The notes beneath the pieces are model-generated. The model made no database searches. It was not told where the DNA came from and saw only the letters and a list, made by a program, of their open reading frames with translations. DNA of 64,000 nucleotides, from positions 81,006,882 through 81,070,881 of the forward strand of contig NC_057864.1 in NCBI RefSeq assembly GCF_019393635.1, given 5' to 3'. The stretch is from Dromiciops gliroides. Its lineage: Eukaryota; Chordata; Mammalia; Microbiotheria; Microbiotheriidae. Of this stretch, positions 22,980 through 34,490 are shown one piece after another; the stretch's first letter is position 1, and the number at the start of each line of letters is the position of its first letter. Made by a program: the position numbers and the translations under genes.

Positions 22980-23850
22980 AAGAATTACAGTGTTAGGAGG
23001 GGAAAACTAGAAATCGGTATTACAATCCCAAACCAAAGTATGAATCCCATCTACCACACACCCCCTAAAATGACCATCTATTTTCCTTTTAAAGACTTTA
23101 AGGAATTTTTAAAAGTCAACAAAGTTTACAAACGATAGCCTTATTATCCTGCTATTCTGTAATTTTCCACAACTTACTATAGCTCAGTCTTCTGGGATAT
23201 GTTTTCCAAATAGCAACTATTTAAATATTTAAAGTCTGATAATCCCCCCTATGTCTTATTTTTTTTCCAGGTTAAATGTTCCCAGTTCAATTTTTTCAAA
23301 TAACTCATGTGGCATGAACTTGGCATTATTCACTTTCCTGATTGCTCCCTTTCGCATATGCTCTTTAACTTATGCTGGCCCTTCTTAAAATGTAGTATCT
23401 AGAACTGAACACAATACTTCAGATGTAGTATGTCTAAGATAGATATAGGATAATACTACCTCCTTATTTCTGGATGCTATGCCTCTCAGAGTAACACAAG
23501 ATTGAATTAACTTTCTTGGCTCTCATTGCACATTGTTGATTTGTGGTAAAAATTCATCTTATTAGATCTTGACTTTCTCAGAGGCCTACCAGTTTTGTCT
23601 TATCTGCAAATATGCTAAAAATCCTATCCATGCCATTGTCCAAGTAATCAATATCAGACAGAATAGCTTAAAATAAGGAACCCTAGGTTATCTTCTAAGT
23701 CAATATCAAAATGCTATGGCTAGTTTTTGGTTCTACCATTCAACTGCCTCTGAATTCATTTAACTCACCAAAATCTAGACCATAGCTTCCCATTCATCCA
23801 CCAGATAATGTAAGAATGTGTTTTTGAAATCAGGGTACAGATCTCAGGAA
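22980..23850 (-). mobile_element. CR1/L3 LINE, 3' part of ORF2 and 3' UTR, minus strand
   Basis: The plus strand follows the antisense of a CR1-type LINE for over 800 bp: 'ttcttaaaatgtagtatcta', 'gaactgaacacaatacttca', 'atttctggatgctatgcctc', 'ttgtcttatctgcaaatatg', 'gccattgtccaagtaatcaa', 'tctgaattcatttaactcac'. These are the standard antisense words of mammalian L3/CR1. A second, shorter copy of the same class is at 14.1 kb. Frames are broken throughout. Confidence 0.85.
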
Positions 23851-25025
23851 AATTCTGTATGCAGAGTGAGTGAACTACTAAGGCTTGAGTTGTAGAAGAG
23901 AGGTATAGGGAAAAGATTTAGAGGCAGAAGTTCCTTACCTCTATAGTTGGCCAGAAAAGTTGGGAAGCTTTAGTTCTTAGTGCCAGTATCTGTGGAGGAA
24001 TTTCCATCTGCAGCAGGGATTAAAAGACATAACCAATGTTGATATACATCACTACATGGTTCTGACTCCCTAATAGTTTTTACAAGAGCACGGAGTACTC
24101 ATAGGAGACAGAAGCAGACTCAGGGCAAGAGCATCAAAGAGTGTGAGTGGGTTCATGACCTCAGTACTATTCTTATAAGGTTTTAGCACTCTGTAATATC
24201 TTTCCTCAGATAGCTTTCTTTTTTATATGTGTGTGCTTTCTTTTTTTTTTTTCTTATTCTAAATCCAAGGTTATGGCTCATTTCTCTCTACAGATAGATT
24301 GCACTGTGAAACTACCCCCCTTTCTCCATCTTTGGCATCTGTTGCAGCTACGTCATCAGAATCGTGTTATTAAGACTCTCTCATTCTTCTCATATCAGAC
24401 TCTTAAGACCATAGGGATCTATGTAATTACAATCTAAATTAAATAAAATATACTTTCCTTAAATAAACTGTTTTATTCTTGGTGTTCTCTTCTTTATATA
24501 ATATAAACTAAAGAGTTCTCTGTGGCTACCTCTTGCTATTGCCATTTCATCAATTTATTTATCGATTGATAGATGAAAACTGATCACATGGTAAGAACCT
24601 TTGTAGGTGGATTATATAAATAAGAACAGTAAACTTCCAAAGACTGAATTTTTTGGAGACCTACATAATTTAGACCCCAGATTTCTGAGTGTTGTCAATA
24701 TTGCTTAAATCCAACAGGATTAGAGTTGGACATCATAGTGAGTTTTTGATAAAATGATACCATTACATAAATTTTGATTGAGATGGGATTAATTTTGAAG
24801 AAGCAAGCAAGCAGGAAAGCAAGCACACCCCTTCTCACCCACCTGCAACACATATACACACATACACATACATACAAACATACATGCATACACACACACA
24901 CACACACACACACAATCTGCAATAGCTTCTCTACCTTAGGATATGTTGTCTGATCAATTTCTGATGATGGGAACTTAGTCAGCTTTTGAACCACCACTGC
25001 TTTATTTGCTTCCCTAGTCACGTTC
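23851..25025. other. Unassigned interval with CA-rich tract
   Basis: No gene. Near 24440-24480 two AATAAA-type signals ('taaataaaatatac', 'taaataaactgttttatt') end a mixed-composition stretch starting at about 24180. This could be an LTR or retrocopy end, but I see no termini. Confidence 0.35.
24848..24914. repeat. (CA)n with CATA interruptions
   Basis: CATACA units followed by a pure CA run. Confidence 0.93.
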
Positions 25026-25029
25026 AACT

Positions 25030-25425
25030 TTTTATCCTTCTATGACAGGTGGCACATGCTGAGATTATCTGACAGGTTCTGACCTCCTTCATAAATACAG
25101 AAGTAAATAAAATATATTTATTAAAGACTCTAGCTTTGGGGTATTGCCTGTCATTCTTTAGTCTGCCCATATTTTAGGCAACACATTTCCTCTGTTCTTG
25201 GTCTTGGGCTGATAGTGCTTGAAATAGGGGTTTTTTTCTTGCAATTTTTGACTCCTGTGAATTGCAGTTGACTTTCCTGATTTTTATCCCTGAGAGCTTG
25301 TGCTGATTCTTTGTATGACTGCTTAATGGCTTTGCCAGGTTTTGAATCTTTGAGGAAGTCCAATTTTCCTTTCAGATTTCTATTCAGTTCTTCATTTATC
25401 CAGTGTATTCTTATATATTTCTAAC
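25030..25425 (-). mobile_element. Probable CR1/L3-type LINE fragment, minus strand
   Basis: Antisense words such as 'tgacaggtggcacatgctga', 'ttctgacctccttcataaa' and 'tctgttcttggtcttggg' resemble an internal CR1/L3 segment. It may belong to the copy at 22980-23850. Tentative. Confidence 0.4.
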
Positions 25426-25654
25426 TATATTGTCATTAAGTCTTGCCACAATCTTATTAGAGGGGTGAGTAATAGCTAGGTTTATTCTCTATTTAGATGA
25501 AACATTGAGACAGATAAGGACTATTCTATATGAATTCAAGAAATCTGTAGTGATTCAGGTAGAGCTGACAGACATCATACTTTCAAGGTCATTGTTTTTG
25601 ACCATTAGCATATGATCTGGTTTCTTGAAACTGAAATATGTTAAAACTCTTCAG

Positions 25655-25905
25655 AAGGGAGCTAGGTGGAACAGGACATAAAGGTGAGATCTGGGGTCAG
25701 AAATACCCATGTTCAAAAACACTTAGTTACTTAGTCACTTTGTGACCTTGAAGAAGTCACTTAACCTCTTTCTGCCTCATCTATAGAATGGGAATAATAA
25801 TAATACTTACCTCCCAGGGCTATTATAAATAGAAAATCAGATAAAATCTGTAAATTGCTTTGAAAATCTTCAAGTGGTATATGAATAAATACTAGTTATT
25901 TTGAT
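25655..25905 (+). mobile_element. MIR-like CORE-SINE, plus strand
   Basis: Head 'gggagctaggtggaacag', 'catgttcaaaaacactt', core 'gtgaccttgaagaagtcac', then the MIR tail 'aatgggaataataataatac'. Nearly full length. Confidence 0.8.
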
Positions 25906-26044
25906 TATTGTCCTACCCCAGGGGACAGTCAGTTTCTTGCCACCTTAAAACTTGAACCTCTTTTTAGTAGCCTGGGATAATGAGAATGCCCTGATTGCTG
26001 GTAAGATTCAACCAAGCTTGTTTCACATTTTAGTGAATATCTTT

Positions 26045-26220
26045 GAAAAAAACTCATAGATATATGTATGCATGCACACATATGCATATGGACACAGGCA
26101 TATTTACATATTTGTGCACACACATGAATATATACAGTTTATACACATATGTTTATATACATCTGCATACATATAGATGCACATGCATATGTAGTACACA
26201 TGCATAAATTAATATAAATG
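26045..26220. repeat. ACATATG-rich low-complexity tract
   Basis: Imperfect alternation of ATG, CAC and ATA units, with several near-palindromic 'acatatgcatat' words. Confidence 0.8.
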
Positions 26221-26259
26221 TTTTATAGTCAAGTATACATATGTAAAGTATTTCTTATT

Positions 26260-27356
26260 TGAAATTCTATTTCAAAGTATATTTTAAAAAATAATGATTA
26301 AGTCACATCCATTTGGTATTTCAACAGTCTACATTTTAAATATCAAGAAAACAGTGAACATAATGCATTTCAATCTGGACATATAGACAAAGGAAACCAT
26401 TGGAAAAGAATTAAAGCTTAAATCCAAGCCCAATCAAATTAAGTATACATTTATAATTCTTTATGTAACCTCTGTCCCAAGGCCCATTGGTATGGGACTT
26501 TTTCCGTAATGGTGGAGAAGCAGTTTGTGTTTCCTCTGAGAGATAGGGAAAAACTGAAGAGAAGTAAGAGCGTTCCATCCTTTATCTCCAAATGAGAGTC
26601 CCGATGTAGTCCACCTTCGGGCCTCTTCAGGGTCAGTCCCCTTTGGAACTCTTGGAACACCAGTTTTCTTCAGAACTTTTCAAGCCTTGAGTTTTTTGGG
26701 AGCTCTTGACTTCAAGTTTCAGGAGAGAATATGAAAGAGGTGCTGATGGAAATAACTCTATGAAGACATGAGAAGAAGTGGCAATCTCCATCATGTCCCT
26801 AGATCCAGGTGGGTACTCTAGAGACTCTGGGGAGTTTTCCCCTTGGGTGAGAACAACTTTGTTGAGTAGGGAGATCACCTTCACTCAGTTGGTTTGCTGT
26901 ATATTCTCCTATGCATAATTTCTCTGATTTCTGTTTTGCTATGATTTGAATAAATCAGTATTGTTTGCTATCCTCTATGTATGTTCTTTGTAGAACTAGT
27001 ATTTGGTGGAAAAGGGGTCAAGCCTTAGATATAGAGTTTGGGGTTGCCTTTCCCCTCCAAATTACAAAGCAATCAGAATTTAGATGGAACATAATCATAT
27101 TACCTAATATAATAGTATTTAAGGGAGCAGACACATATGCTTTTGTCCAGTTTTCCTCTCTGAGGAGAACAGAGTGGTGGCCTCTAGCCCCAGCCTCATG
27201 TTTTCTCTCTTGTCAGGAATGGAAGTCTTCCTTTGGTGGTGGGGTGGGGGGAGGGTTGAAGAGGCTATAAATAAATATTGTACCTCTTTTTGAAGTGACA
27301 GACCTCCTTACCACATATGATTCTCTCTACACATGTCGGACCCACTCCTGCACTTC
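26260..27356. other. Unassigned interval, LTR-like stretch at 26460-27300
   Basis: Less AT-rich than its neighbours. It has two poly(A)-type signals ('ttgaataaatcagtattg' near 26950, 'ctataaataaatattg' near 27270) and a TGTAACC word at 26464 that could be an LTR start. I found no matching end or duplication. Minus-strand frames at 26451-26660 and 26633-26884 show no known domain. Confidence 0.35.
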
Positions 27357-27370
27357 ATACAGCTACTCTT

Positions 27371-27533
27371 TTTAAACAATGATTATTATTTTATTTTTAT
27401 TTTTATTATTATTTTTTACAGGGCAATGAGGGTTAAGTGATTTGCCCATGGTCACACAGATAGTAAGTGTCAAATGTCAAGTGTCTGAATCCAGGGCCAG
27501 TGCTTTAACCACTATGCCACCTAACTGCCCCCT
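27371..27533 (-). mobile_element. Short-type SINE with 14-bp duplication
   Basis: 'gggcaatgagggttaagtga', core 'gtcacacagatagtaag', head 'tgccacctaactgcccc'. Flanks 'atacagctactctt' (27357-27370) and 'atacagctgctctt' (27534-27547) differ at one position. The B-box region is partly deleted. Confidence 0.95.
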
Positions 27534-27547
27534 ATACAGCTGCTCTT

Positions 27548-28010
27548 AAATAAAAAAAACAACAAGACATTTAACATGCAACCCTATTTCAGGCAGAAAG
27601 ACCAAGAAATCAAAGGAAATATAGTACTTTTGGAAGCCCAAACTGGAAGCTAGCTTCCATCTGTCTTCTCACCAATGCCTGCATTGCATTGTACTACTTT
27701 AATCAGATAGCCTAAGAAACTAAGAGGAATTTTAGAACTAAAAGGGCCTGAACTTTGGAACATTGCAATGAAGGCATTCTAAATGGAACAATGAGCTTTT
27801 TCCCTAGGGTTTTCCATCTGCTCAATGAACTGATCCAACAGTTTTGGAAAAAAAAAAAAACAATTTGGAATTATGTGAGAAAGTCACTAAATTTTGACCC
27901 AAATATACTCACTATATATGCTAAGGGAGTAAAAAAGAGAAACAGCCCATATATGCCAGAATATATTTAGTAGCACTTAGTGAAGTAGGAAAAACTGGAA
28001 TCATAAATCA
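27548..28010. other. Unassigned interval
   Basis: No recognisable gene or repeat. Confidence 0.5.
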
Positions 28011-28027
28011 AAAGATTGAGAGTTTGA

Positions 28028-28176
28028 TGGGGCAGCTAGATGGCACAGTGGATAGAACACTGGCCCTGGAGTCAGGAGTACCTGAGTTCAAATCCAGCCT
28101 CAGACCCATGACAACTTACTAGCTGTGTGACCCTGGGCAAGTCATTTAACCCCAATTGCCTCACTAAAAAAAAAAA
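28028..28176 (+). mobile_element. Short-type SINE with perfect 14-bp duplication
   Basis: Complete: 'ggggcagctagatggcac', 'gagttcaaatccagcctc', 'ctagctgtgtgaccctggg', A tail. The duplication 'gattgagagtttga' is exact at 28014-28027 and 28177-28190. Close to the consensus of the other copies, hence a young insertion. Confidence 0.97.
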
Positions 28177-28294
28177 GATTGAGAGTTTGAAGAGATACCT
28201 TATGATTATGTAGTCCAACTTAATTATTTTTAATATAAAGAAACTAAGGTCCACTTTGGACCCTTGAGCCACAATCATGCTATCTATATATTGC

Positions 28295-28665
28295 TCAAGG
28301 GCTAAACAAATTGTGTGATATGAATGTAATGGAATATTGTTGTGTTGTTTAAAAAAAGGCGGGGAATTCAGGGAAGTAGAAAGACATATAAATACAATGC
28401 AGAGTGAAGTGAACAAAATTATGAAAATGATACATAAGGATTACAATAATGTAAATAAATTAAACAGTCAAACAAAACCTAACACTGCATGACTGCAATG
28501 ACCAATCCTGGCTCCAGGGAAGAGATGAGGAAATGAAGCTCTATCTTTTCTCTTTAGGTGTATGTAGAGAATGTATGGATGTGGAATTGTGCACATATTT
28601 TCAGATGTACATTGAGTCATTGATGTCAGTAGGTTTTGCATTACTGCTTTTTCCTTATGTTAGGA
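28295..28665 (+). mobile_element. Old L1 3' end, plus strand
   Basis: 'aattgtgtgatatgaatgta' with 'atggaatattgttgtg' matches the ORF2 'LWYMNVMEYYC' coding stretch. The 3' UTR 'aatgaccaatcctggctcc' with 'agatgaggaaatgaagctc' then follows. It is a different, older L1 subfamily from the copies at 7.4 and 17.4 kb. Confidence 0.7.
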
Positions 28666-28669
28666 AAAA

Positions 28670-29867
28670 GTCACTGGATTGAGAGTTAATATTTGGAAGT
28701 GACCATAATAAAACAAAAAAACCACATTGATATAATATTCAATACATTACAGCATGAAGGAGTCAAACTAGATAACTTCTGAGGTTTCTTTCTACACTAA
28801 ATGTATGATAGTATGATGCTAAGGATATCACCACAAGATCTTTACCTTGATTTTTCTCTCATTCTTTATTTTTTACTTGCAGGCCACAGGATTGTTTTAT
28901 TAACTCTACAGCAATAACATTAGAATGCTATCTCCATTTTCAGATATTTATTGTCATATTTTCAGTGGCTTGTTTGGATATCACTAGCAACATCCCTACC
29001 CCTTAGACCAACACTGTCTAGATCACTCACTATAATAGTAGAGGTTGATATGGTTTAGCTACCTCAATTCTTCAGTGACAAGATACTTTTTATTTGGACT
29101 TGCAGCTGGGGAGGGGATGTCACATGGTTGACTCCTTTTTCTCAAGGAGATTTTCATTGGAACGACTGGTAGTTGAGCTATTGAACTTGGGATCATTCAT
29201 GAGGAAAGCCCCACCTCCCCCAAATGATAGTACCCATCAAATCTCTTTTATATCTATTATCCAATATTTTGTCATAATGCTTCCTAGGAGATAAAAATTC
29301 TCTCTCCTTTAAACAGGAATTTGGTGAGCTTTTGGGTTGACTGGCTATGCATATGACTATTTCTGTCATTTGCTTCTGCAAGGAATCTTTCAGTGTGCTT
29401 ACTACTTCCTTCCCTTTGATTTATTAAAAAAAAATACTTTCAGAAAATTTGCTATCAGATCAAATGGAAGCACTTCTTCCTCTGCCATATATTTCTATTA
29501 AAAGTCACTATCAACTCCTTGTGAGCTTGGTACCCTCAGGAAGGTGGCACCAAAGATGAAAAAGTATCTGATAGCTGTTTAAAGGCTGGTACGAAGATGG
29601 GGGAAAGTAATTGTTTAGGTCAAGGATTTGTCTTCCTAAATTCTAACCAGATAACCATCTTGGAGTCAGTTCTAGCCACTTAAAATCAATTTGGAGTCAA
29701 CTGTGTCCTCTTTTAAAAACCTCCAGTGGGCGCCATTACTACCCATCAGAAGATTCTTTTCTGAATCCAAAGGCTTTCTGACTCCTGACAAGGTAGACTT
29801 TGCACACTCTTCAGATGGAAATAGGCTCTCTCCTGATTACAGCCTTCTCTGTACCCTCCCACCCCTT
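28670..29867. other. Unassigned interval
   Basis: No gene seen. A weak MIR/L2-like trace lies near 28740-28810. Otherwise unique. Confidence 0.45.
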
Positions 29868-29882
29868 TAAATATAGTTAATT

Positions 29883-30085
29883 AATAATGCCTTTTGTTTT
29901 TTGTTTTTGCTTTTGTGGGGGTTAAGTGACTTTTTTTCTTTTTTCTTTCTTTTTTTGCGAGGATTGAGTAACTTGCCCAGGGTCACAAAGCTAATAAAGT
30001 GTAAAGTGTCTAAGGTCAGATTTGAACTCTGGTCCTTCTGAATACAGGGCCAGTGCTTTATCCACTGCACCCCCTAGCTGCCCCC
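29883..30085 (-). mobile_element. Short-type SINE, minus strand, with T-rich tail and imperfect duplication
   Basis: Tail of T and G runs containing a partial repeat of the 3' end ('gggggttaagtgac', then 'gaggattgagtaacttgccc'), core 'gggtcacaaagctaataa', head 'ccccctagctgcccc'. Flanks resemble each other ('taaatatagttaatt' and 'taaatacagttttaatt'). Confidence 0.9.
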
Positions 30086-30102
30086 TAAATACAGTTTTAA
30101 TT

Positions 30103-30755
30103 CATGTGTATACTGATTTTCCTTTTCTGCTTTTTTCACTTTGGGTCATTTTATTTCTCTCTGTATGTCTTAGTATTCCTCATCTTTATTCTTAAACACA
30201 TTCTAGAATATCATTACTAAAAAACCCAGGGTTTTCCATGTAAACTATTATTACCTCAGTTTTGACAACATGTTTACACAACAAACAATAGGGCAAAATA
30301 CTTATGACTCTATTTGGAATGGTTTGAGCCAAAATGTAATTTAATCCATATGTTTCCCACAAATGGTTCATCAATTATTGATTAGGCTTAATGAATATGC
30401 TAATCAGCAGAACTCAAGTGGCTTCTGTAGCCCTTCTGTGCTTTCCAAACCCTCATAAATTTTTGAAGTGGTGTTGGATGGAAATAGTATCTGGGATGGT
30501 GCCAAGATGCCATAATGCAGACCACATATGGAGTTCAAGGGCTGACGTTTGTCCTTCCAGGATACTATCAAAGATGTTCTTTGTCTGACACTTGTTCCCA
30601 AATTTAAATTAAGCTGTTCATTTCTCCCTAGTGTACTAAGAACATAATCCTATTTCCCTACAAGATACATTTAAAATTTTTTTTAAATTTCCAACCCAAA
30701 TATAAAGGAAGATCAAATTCCTATAATAATGTCTTAAGCAATGTATGTATGGAAA
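30103..30755. other. Unassigned interval
   Basis: No gene or recognisable repeat. Open frames on both strands at 30391-30601 overlap and show no domain. Confidence 0.45.
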
Positions 30756-30757
30756 AT

Positions 30758-31010
30758 TAGACAGTTACATAGTGCTGTGGACTTTCAGACCCAGAGTCAG
30801 GAAGCCCTGAGTTCAGGTCTGGCCTCAGACACTTAATAACATGATGCTAGGCATGTAACTTCAGCTCTGTTTGCCTTGGTGTCCTCAACAACAAAATGGG
30901 GATAATAATAGCATCTACCTCATAAGTTATTTTGAGAATCAAATGATATAATATTTGTAAAGTGTTTAAATTCTAGCAGATAGTATCCATTATATAAATA
31001 CTTCTTCCCT
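30758..31010 (+). mobile_element. MIR-like CORE-SINE, plus strand
   Basis: 'gtcaggaagccctgagttca', 'ggcctcagacacttaataac', 'caaaatggggataataatag' and 'cctcataagttattttgag' in MIR order. Confidence 0.82.
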
Positions 31011-31660
31011 CTCCTGCTTCCCTTTCTCCTGTAGAAAGGATGAACACTTGAATTATGTATCCAGTGGAGGCACCGAACCTGGAACAGTTAGCCCAGCTAA
31101 ACAACAGAGTGACTCATCCATTGCCAATACCACATCCTATGGTGAACTTCATGAAATTTTTGTGAAGGTTGGAAAAATACCTACAGAGCCAGGAGCCCAG
31201 AGTGGGCCACACATTTTCACTATACCTATGCCTATTACCATTGTACTTTAAACTTTAATCTACTCTCCCTAGGTATCTTATGTGTGAAAAAGAAGGGTAA
31301 AAATGAAAGAGAAGGGGGTAGAAGTTTTTTGCATTTTTTCCTTACTGTATTCTCATCTTAGTAAATACACTTGCTAAAAGCTAATTGAGGCTACTGGCTG
31401 ATAATCAAGCACTGGAAACTTTAACTCCTCAGGGTTACATGAGACAGAAAAGTGTCTGTATCCTCAAGGGATCTCTGTGAGTAAAAGTTCTCAGTTGAGG
31501 GTGTGGCTCCAGTAGGACTGCCACAGAGATAGGGTTTTCAATGAATTTAAGCACATAAAAAGAACAAGATTAAATATTAGTTATTTACTGGAAGATGGGA
31601 CATGGAGATAAAAATGAAAACAAACAAAACAACAACAACAACAAAAGAAAAATACATATG
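31011..31660. other. Unassigned interval
   Basis: No recognisable gene. A 67-codon frame at 31048-31251 shows no known domain. An AAC-rich tract lies at 31618-31650. Confidence 0.45.
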
Positions 31661-31664
31661 AGTA

Positions 31665-31845
31665 TGAGAGTTGTAATCAGGAGACCTGGGTCCGATTTCT
31701 AACTTTGTTACTTAGCATCTGTGTAACCTTGGGAAACATACTTAAAACCTCCTGATTTCTCCTGATCTGTTAAATGAGTGGGTTAAACTAAATAGCCTGT
31801 TAGAAACCTTCTGACTCTAAATCCATGATCTTATGAGATGTTCAG
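31665..31845 (+). mobile_element. MIR, plus strand
   Basis: 'tcaggagacctgggtccgat', 'catctgtgtaaccttggga', 'ctgttaaatgagtgggtta', 'ctgactctaaatccatgat'. Confidence 0.7.
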
Positions 31846-31884
31846 AAACATTAGCAGATTATGTTAATACAGATCCCATATAAA

Positions 31885-32010
31885 GTGTGGGTCTTAGAAG
31901 TATTAACTTTTCCAGGGCCATGCAGCTAGAAAGAGTCAGAGGCCGGAATTAAACCTGAGTCTTTCTAGCCCTAAATCCTGGACAGTATCCAACTACCAGG
32001 TTGTCTCTCA
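31885..32010 (-). mobile_element. MIR, minus strand
   Basis: 'ccagggccatgcagctagaa', 'gccggaattaaacctgagtc' and 'gacagtatccaactaccagg' in reversed order. Confidence 0.65.
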
Positions 32011-32655
32011 CCATTCAGGATACAGCTTGATACAATAAGGAACTGTAAATGAACCCATTATCTGTTTATGAAATAATTTGGATGCTAATATACTACATCC
32101 CACTTTTGTATTAAAGTTCTTCCATAAAAAGAGCTCATTAAGCGTGAATAATAATTTGTACTTGCATAGGTTGTTTCATTTGAGGACTGGGGCATTCAGA
32201 TTAATGAGCAACACCTGTATGGGTTTAGATAGATATTGCGGTAACTACAGAGATTTCAGAATTTTGTGGGAGGGGCAGGGAACAAAGATACTGGGACTGT
32301 AATGTGGATTCTGCTATCTTGTTGTAATATGACATTTGGATTATACATAGCTATCTCAATATTGAGAGTTTTGCCACATGTTTGCCATTATTTTAATGTT
32401 CCTAAATGCTAAGTGATTTAAATAGCATTGGTCTTCAGAGAGAAAGTACTCTAACTACTGTGTCTAACTATATAATCTAGTAGCAGAAGCATAAGAGTGA
32501 AAGTATTGAAATATTGGGCTAGATGAAACAAGAATTGCACCCCGCCCCCCGCCCGGGTCTACCACCTCCTTATATTGAATATGTTCTCTGGCTTCATATT
32601 CCTAGAGAAAAACCAGTTCCATCATGCTCTCAAGTTTCTAGGAGTGTACTTGAGG
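32011..32655. other. Unassigned interval
   Basis: No recognisable gene or repeat. A short C-rich patch lies at 32541-32560. Confidence 0.45.
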
Positions 32656-32660
32656 GCTTA

Positions 32661-32787
32661 AGGTGTGGGTTAAGTGACTTGCCCAAGGTAACACAGCTAG
32701 TGTGTCAAGTGTCTGAGGTCAGATTTGAACTCAGGTCCTCCTGAAAACAGGGCTGGTGCTTTATCCTCTGTGCCACCTAGCTGCCCC
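32661..32787 (-). mobile_element. Short-type SINE, minus strand, tail missing
   Basis: 'gggttaagtgacttgcccaa', 'gatttgaactcaggtcctcc' and 'gccacctagctgcccc'. The T-rich tail is absent at the left end. Confidence 0.92.
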
Positions 32788-32789
32788 AA

Positions 32790-33790
32790 AGGTGTCATTT
32801 TCTAATACCATTGGCTCAAACTGCATTCTAGATGTTTTTCTCCCACATTTAGACACTCAGCAGGTAGTGATCCAATTCCATTTAACCCCTACCATCAATT
32901 AGCTTTTACAATGGGATATTTACTTTGAAGATTGTAAAACAAACAATAATTTCTATCACCACCACCCTGAGAATAATCTATTGGTCTCTTGGAATAGTGA
33001 AATTACCTTAATACTCTTTCTATATAGTATTGATTCCAGCAAGTTAAATGTCCAAATGTTCCATTGATTCTGGATGAATTCTTGTCTCAGCTACTTCTGT
33101 GTTGGGTCCCAAAGGTTGTTCCTCTCTCCACAGGGAGGTAATGCTGAGCTGGCTGCAAAGCCTAGCATGATTTTGACTCCTGGACCTTTATACTTTTTGA
33201 CTCCAGAATGGTTTACTCTTCTGACCTTTTAAAACTCATAAAGTCACAGAATTCCACTTCCTTCACCTAAAACAAAAGAAGAAACACTAGGTGAGAAAGC
33301 CCACATTCCAAAGGGTATGTTGTCTTCAAAAAAGGAGAAGGCCAGTGTCTTATCTCTTACAGCATTGTCCCTCTCCTGATACCACCAGTTCCCCCTTCTT
33401 ATTATAACAAAAGCCATCAGATGAAGAAAAGAGGTAAAACTAAAGAGAAAGAGGTCTGAGTCCAACTTAAGCTTTTAAAAAAAATATTCCTCCAGTTGTT
33501 TCCACAGCAACAGCCAATCAAGAGACTCCTATTCATCACAAGTTTGGAGACTAGAAACAGTTTCAGAATGTCTATTCAGGTTCCAAAGTCTCCCCAAGAC
33601 ACTTCCCTTTTATGTTATCACAACTCTTCTGGAAATATATTCCCTAGTATCTCCCATTTGTTGAACTGCAACAGTGGTAATCTGCTTGAGCTCTTTGGGA
33701 CATCAATCAACATATATACACATCAGAATTCCCCTATATTTTCCATCAGGATTATTGCATTAGAGCTGGTGGGGATTGTATGTTCTCATA
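32790..33790. other. Unassigned interval
   Basis: No recognisable gene. Short frames on both strands have no domains. Confidence 0.45.
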
Positions 33791-33794
33791 GGGA

Positions 33795-33970
33795 AAAAAA
33801 GTAAATTGAGGCATAGGGGTATTAAGCAACTTGCACAAGTTAGTAGTGCCAGGATTTGAACCTAAGCCCTTTGTGGGGGCCAAATTTAATATATGGAGAG
33901 TTAATTTAAACATCACACCTCTGACACCAAATTCAGTGCTCATTTGATTAAATCACATTTTTTCTATTCT
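33795..33970 (-). mobile_element. MIR, minus strand, with about 42-bp insertion
   Basis: 'ttgaggcatagggg', 'aggatttgaacctaagccct', then an unrelated segment at about 33872-33914, then 'ctctgacaccaaattcagtg' as the MIR resumes. The insert shares a 31-33-bp word with 59750-59782. Confidence 0.65.
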
Positions 33971-34279
33971 TTCCTGAGGTCCCTGATGCCAAAATATTAT
34001 AATTTTAGGCAACTTTGTTTAAAATTCAGTTTTTAATATTTTTTGAATTCTAATTTTTAAAGCTAAAATATATATTTTTTCCAAATCCAGATCTAAGCAC
34101 AATATTTTACTCTTGATACAATTGTCATGCCAAAGCTACAGTCATATTAATAAATGTGCGGGGCAAAACTGAAGATTTTATCCTTAGAGTAGAGGGAGAT
34201 CATTATGATATGTATATAATGTCAATTGTATTAACAATAGTAATTCTGTTATTCATCTATATAATTAAAATGATAATAA

Positions 34280-34490
34280 TGGTAATGATAATAACAATAT
34301 TGATTGCAAAGTGCTTTACATAAATTATCTTATAGGTGAGTATTATTATTATCCTCATTTTGCATATTAGGAATCTGAGGCTAATATAGCTTAAGTGACT
34401 TGCTTAGCATCACACAGCTAATAAATGTCTGAGGCCAGATTTGAACTAGGGAGTATTTTAATTTATGTACACCACCACCTAGCAGTCAAA
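34280..34490 (-). mobile_element. MIR, minus strand
   Basis: 'gcaaagtgctttacataaat', 'attatcctcattttgcatat', 'aagtgacttgcttagcatca', 'aggccagatttgaactaggg'. Confidence 0.85.

Noticed and set aside
26464..27066. Solo LTR from TGTAACC to AATTACA
   Set aside because: Flanks (ttta and aagc) do not form a duplication and the ends match only over five bases.
32523..32744. 73-codon frame resembling other predicted short peptides ('SDLPKVTQLV')
   Set aside because: The recognisable part is the translated minus-strand SINE; the same peptide appears at every SINE copy.
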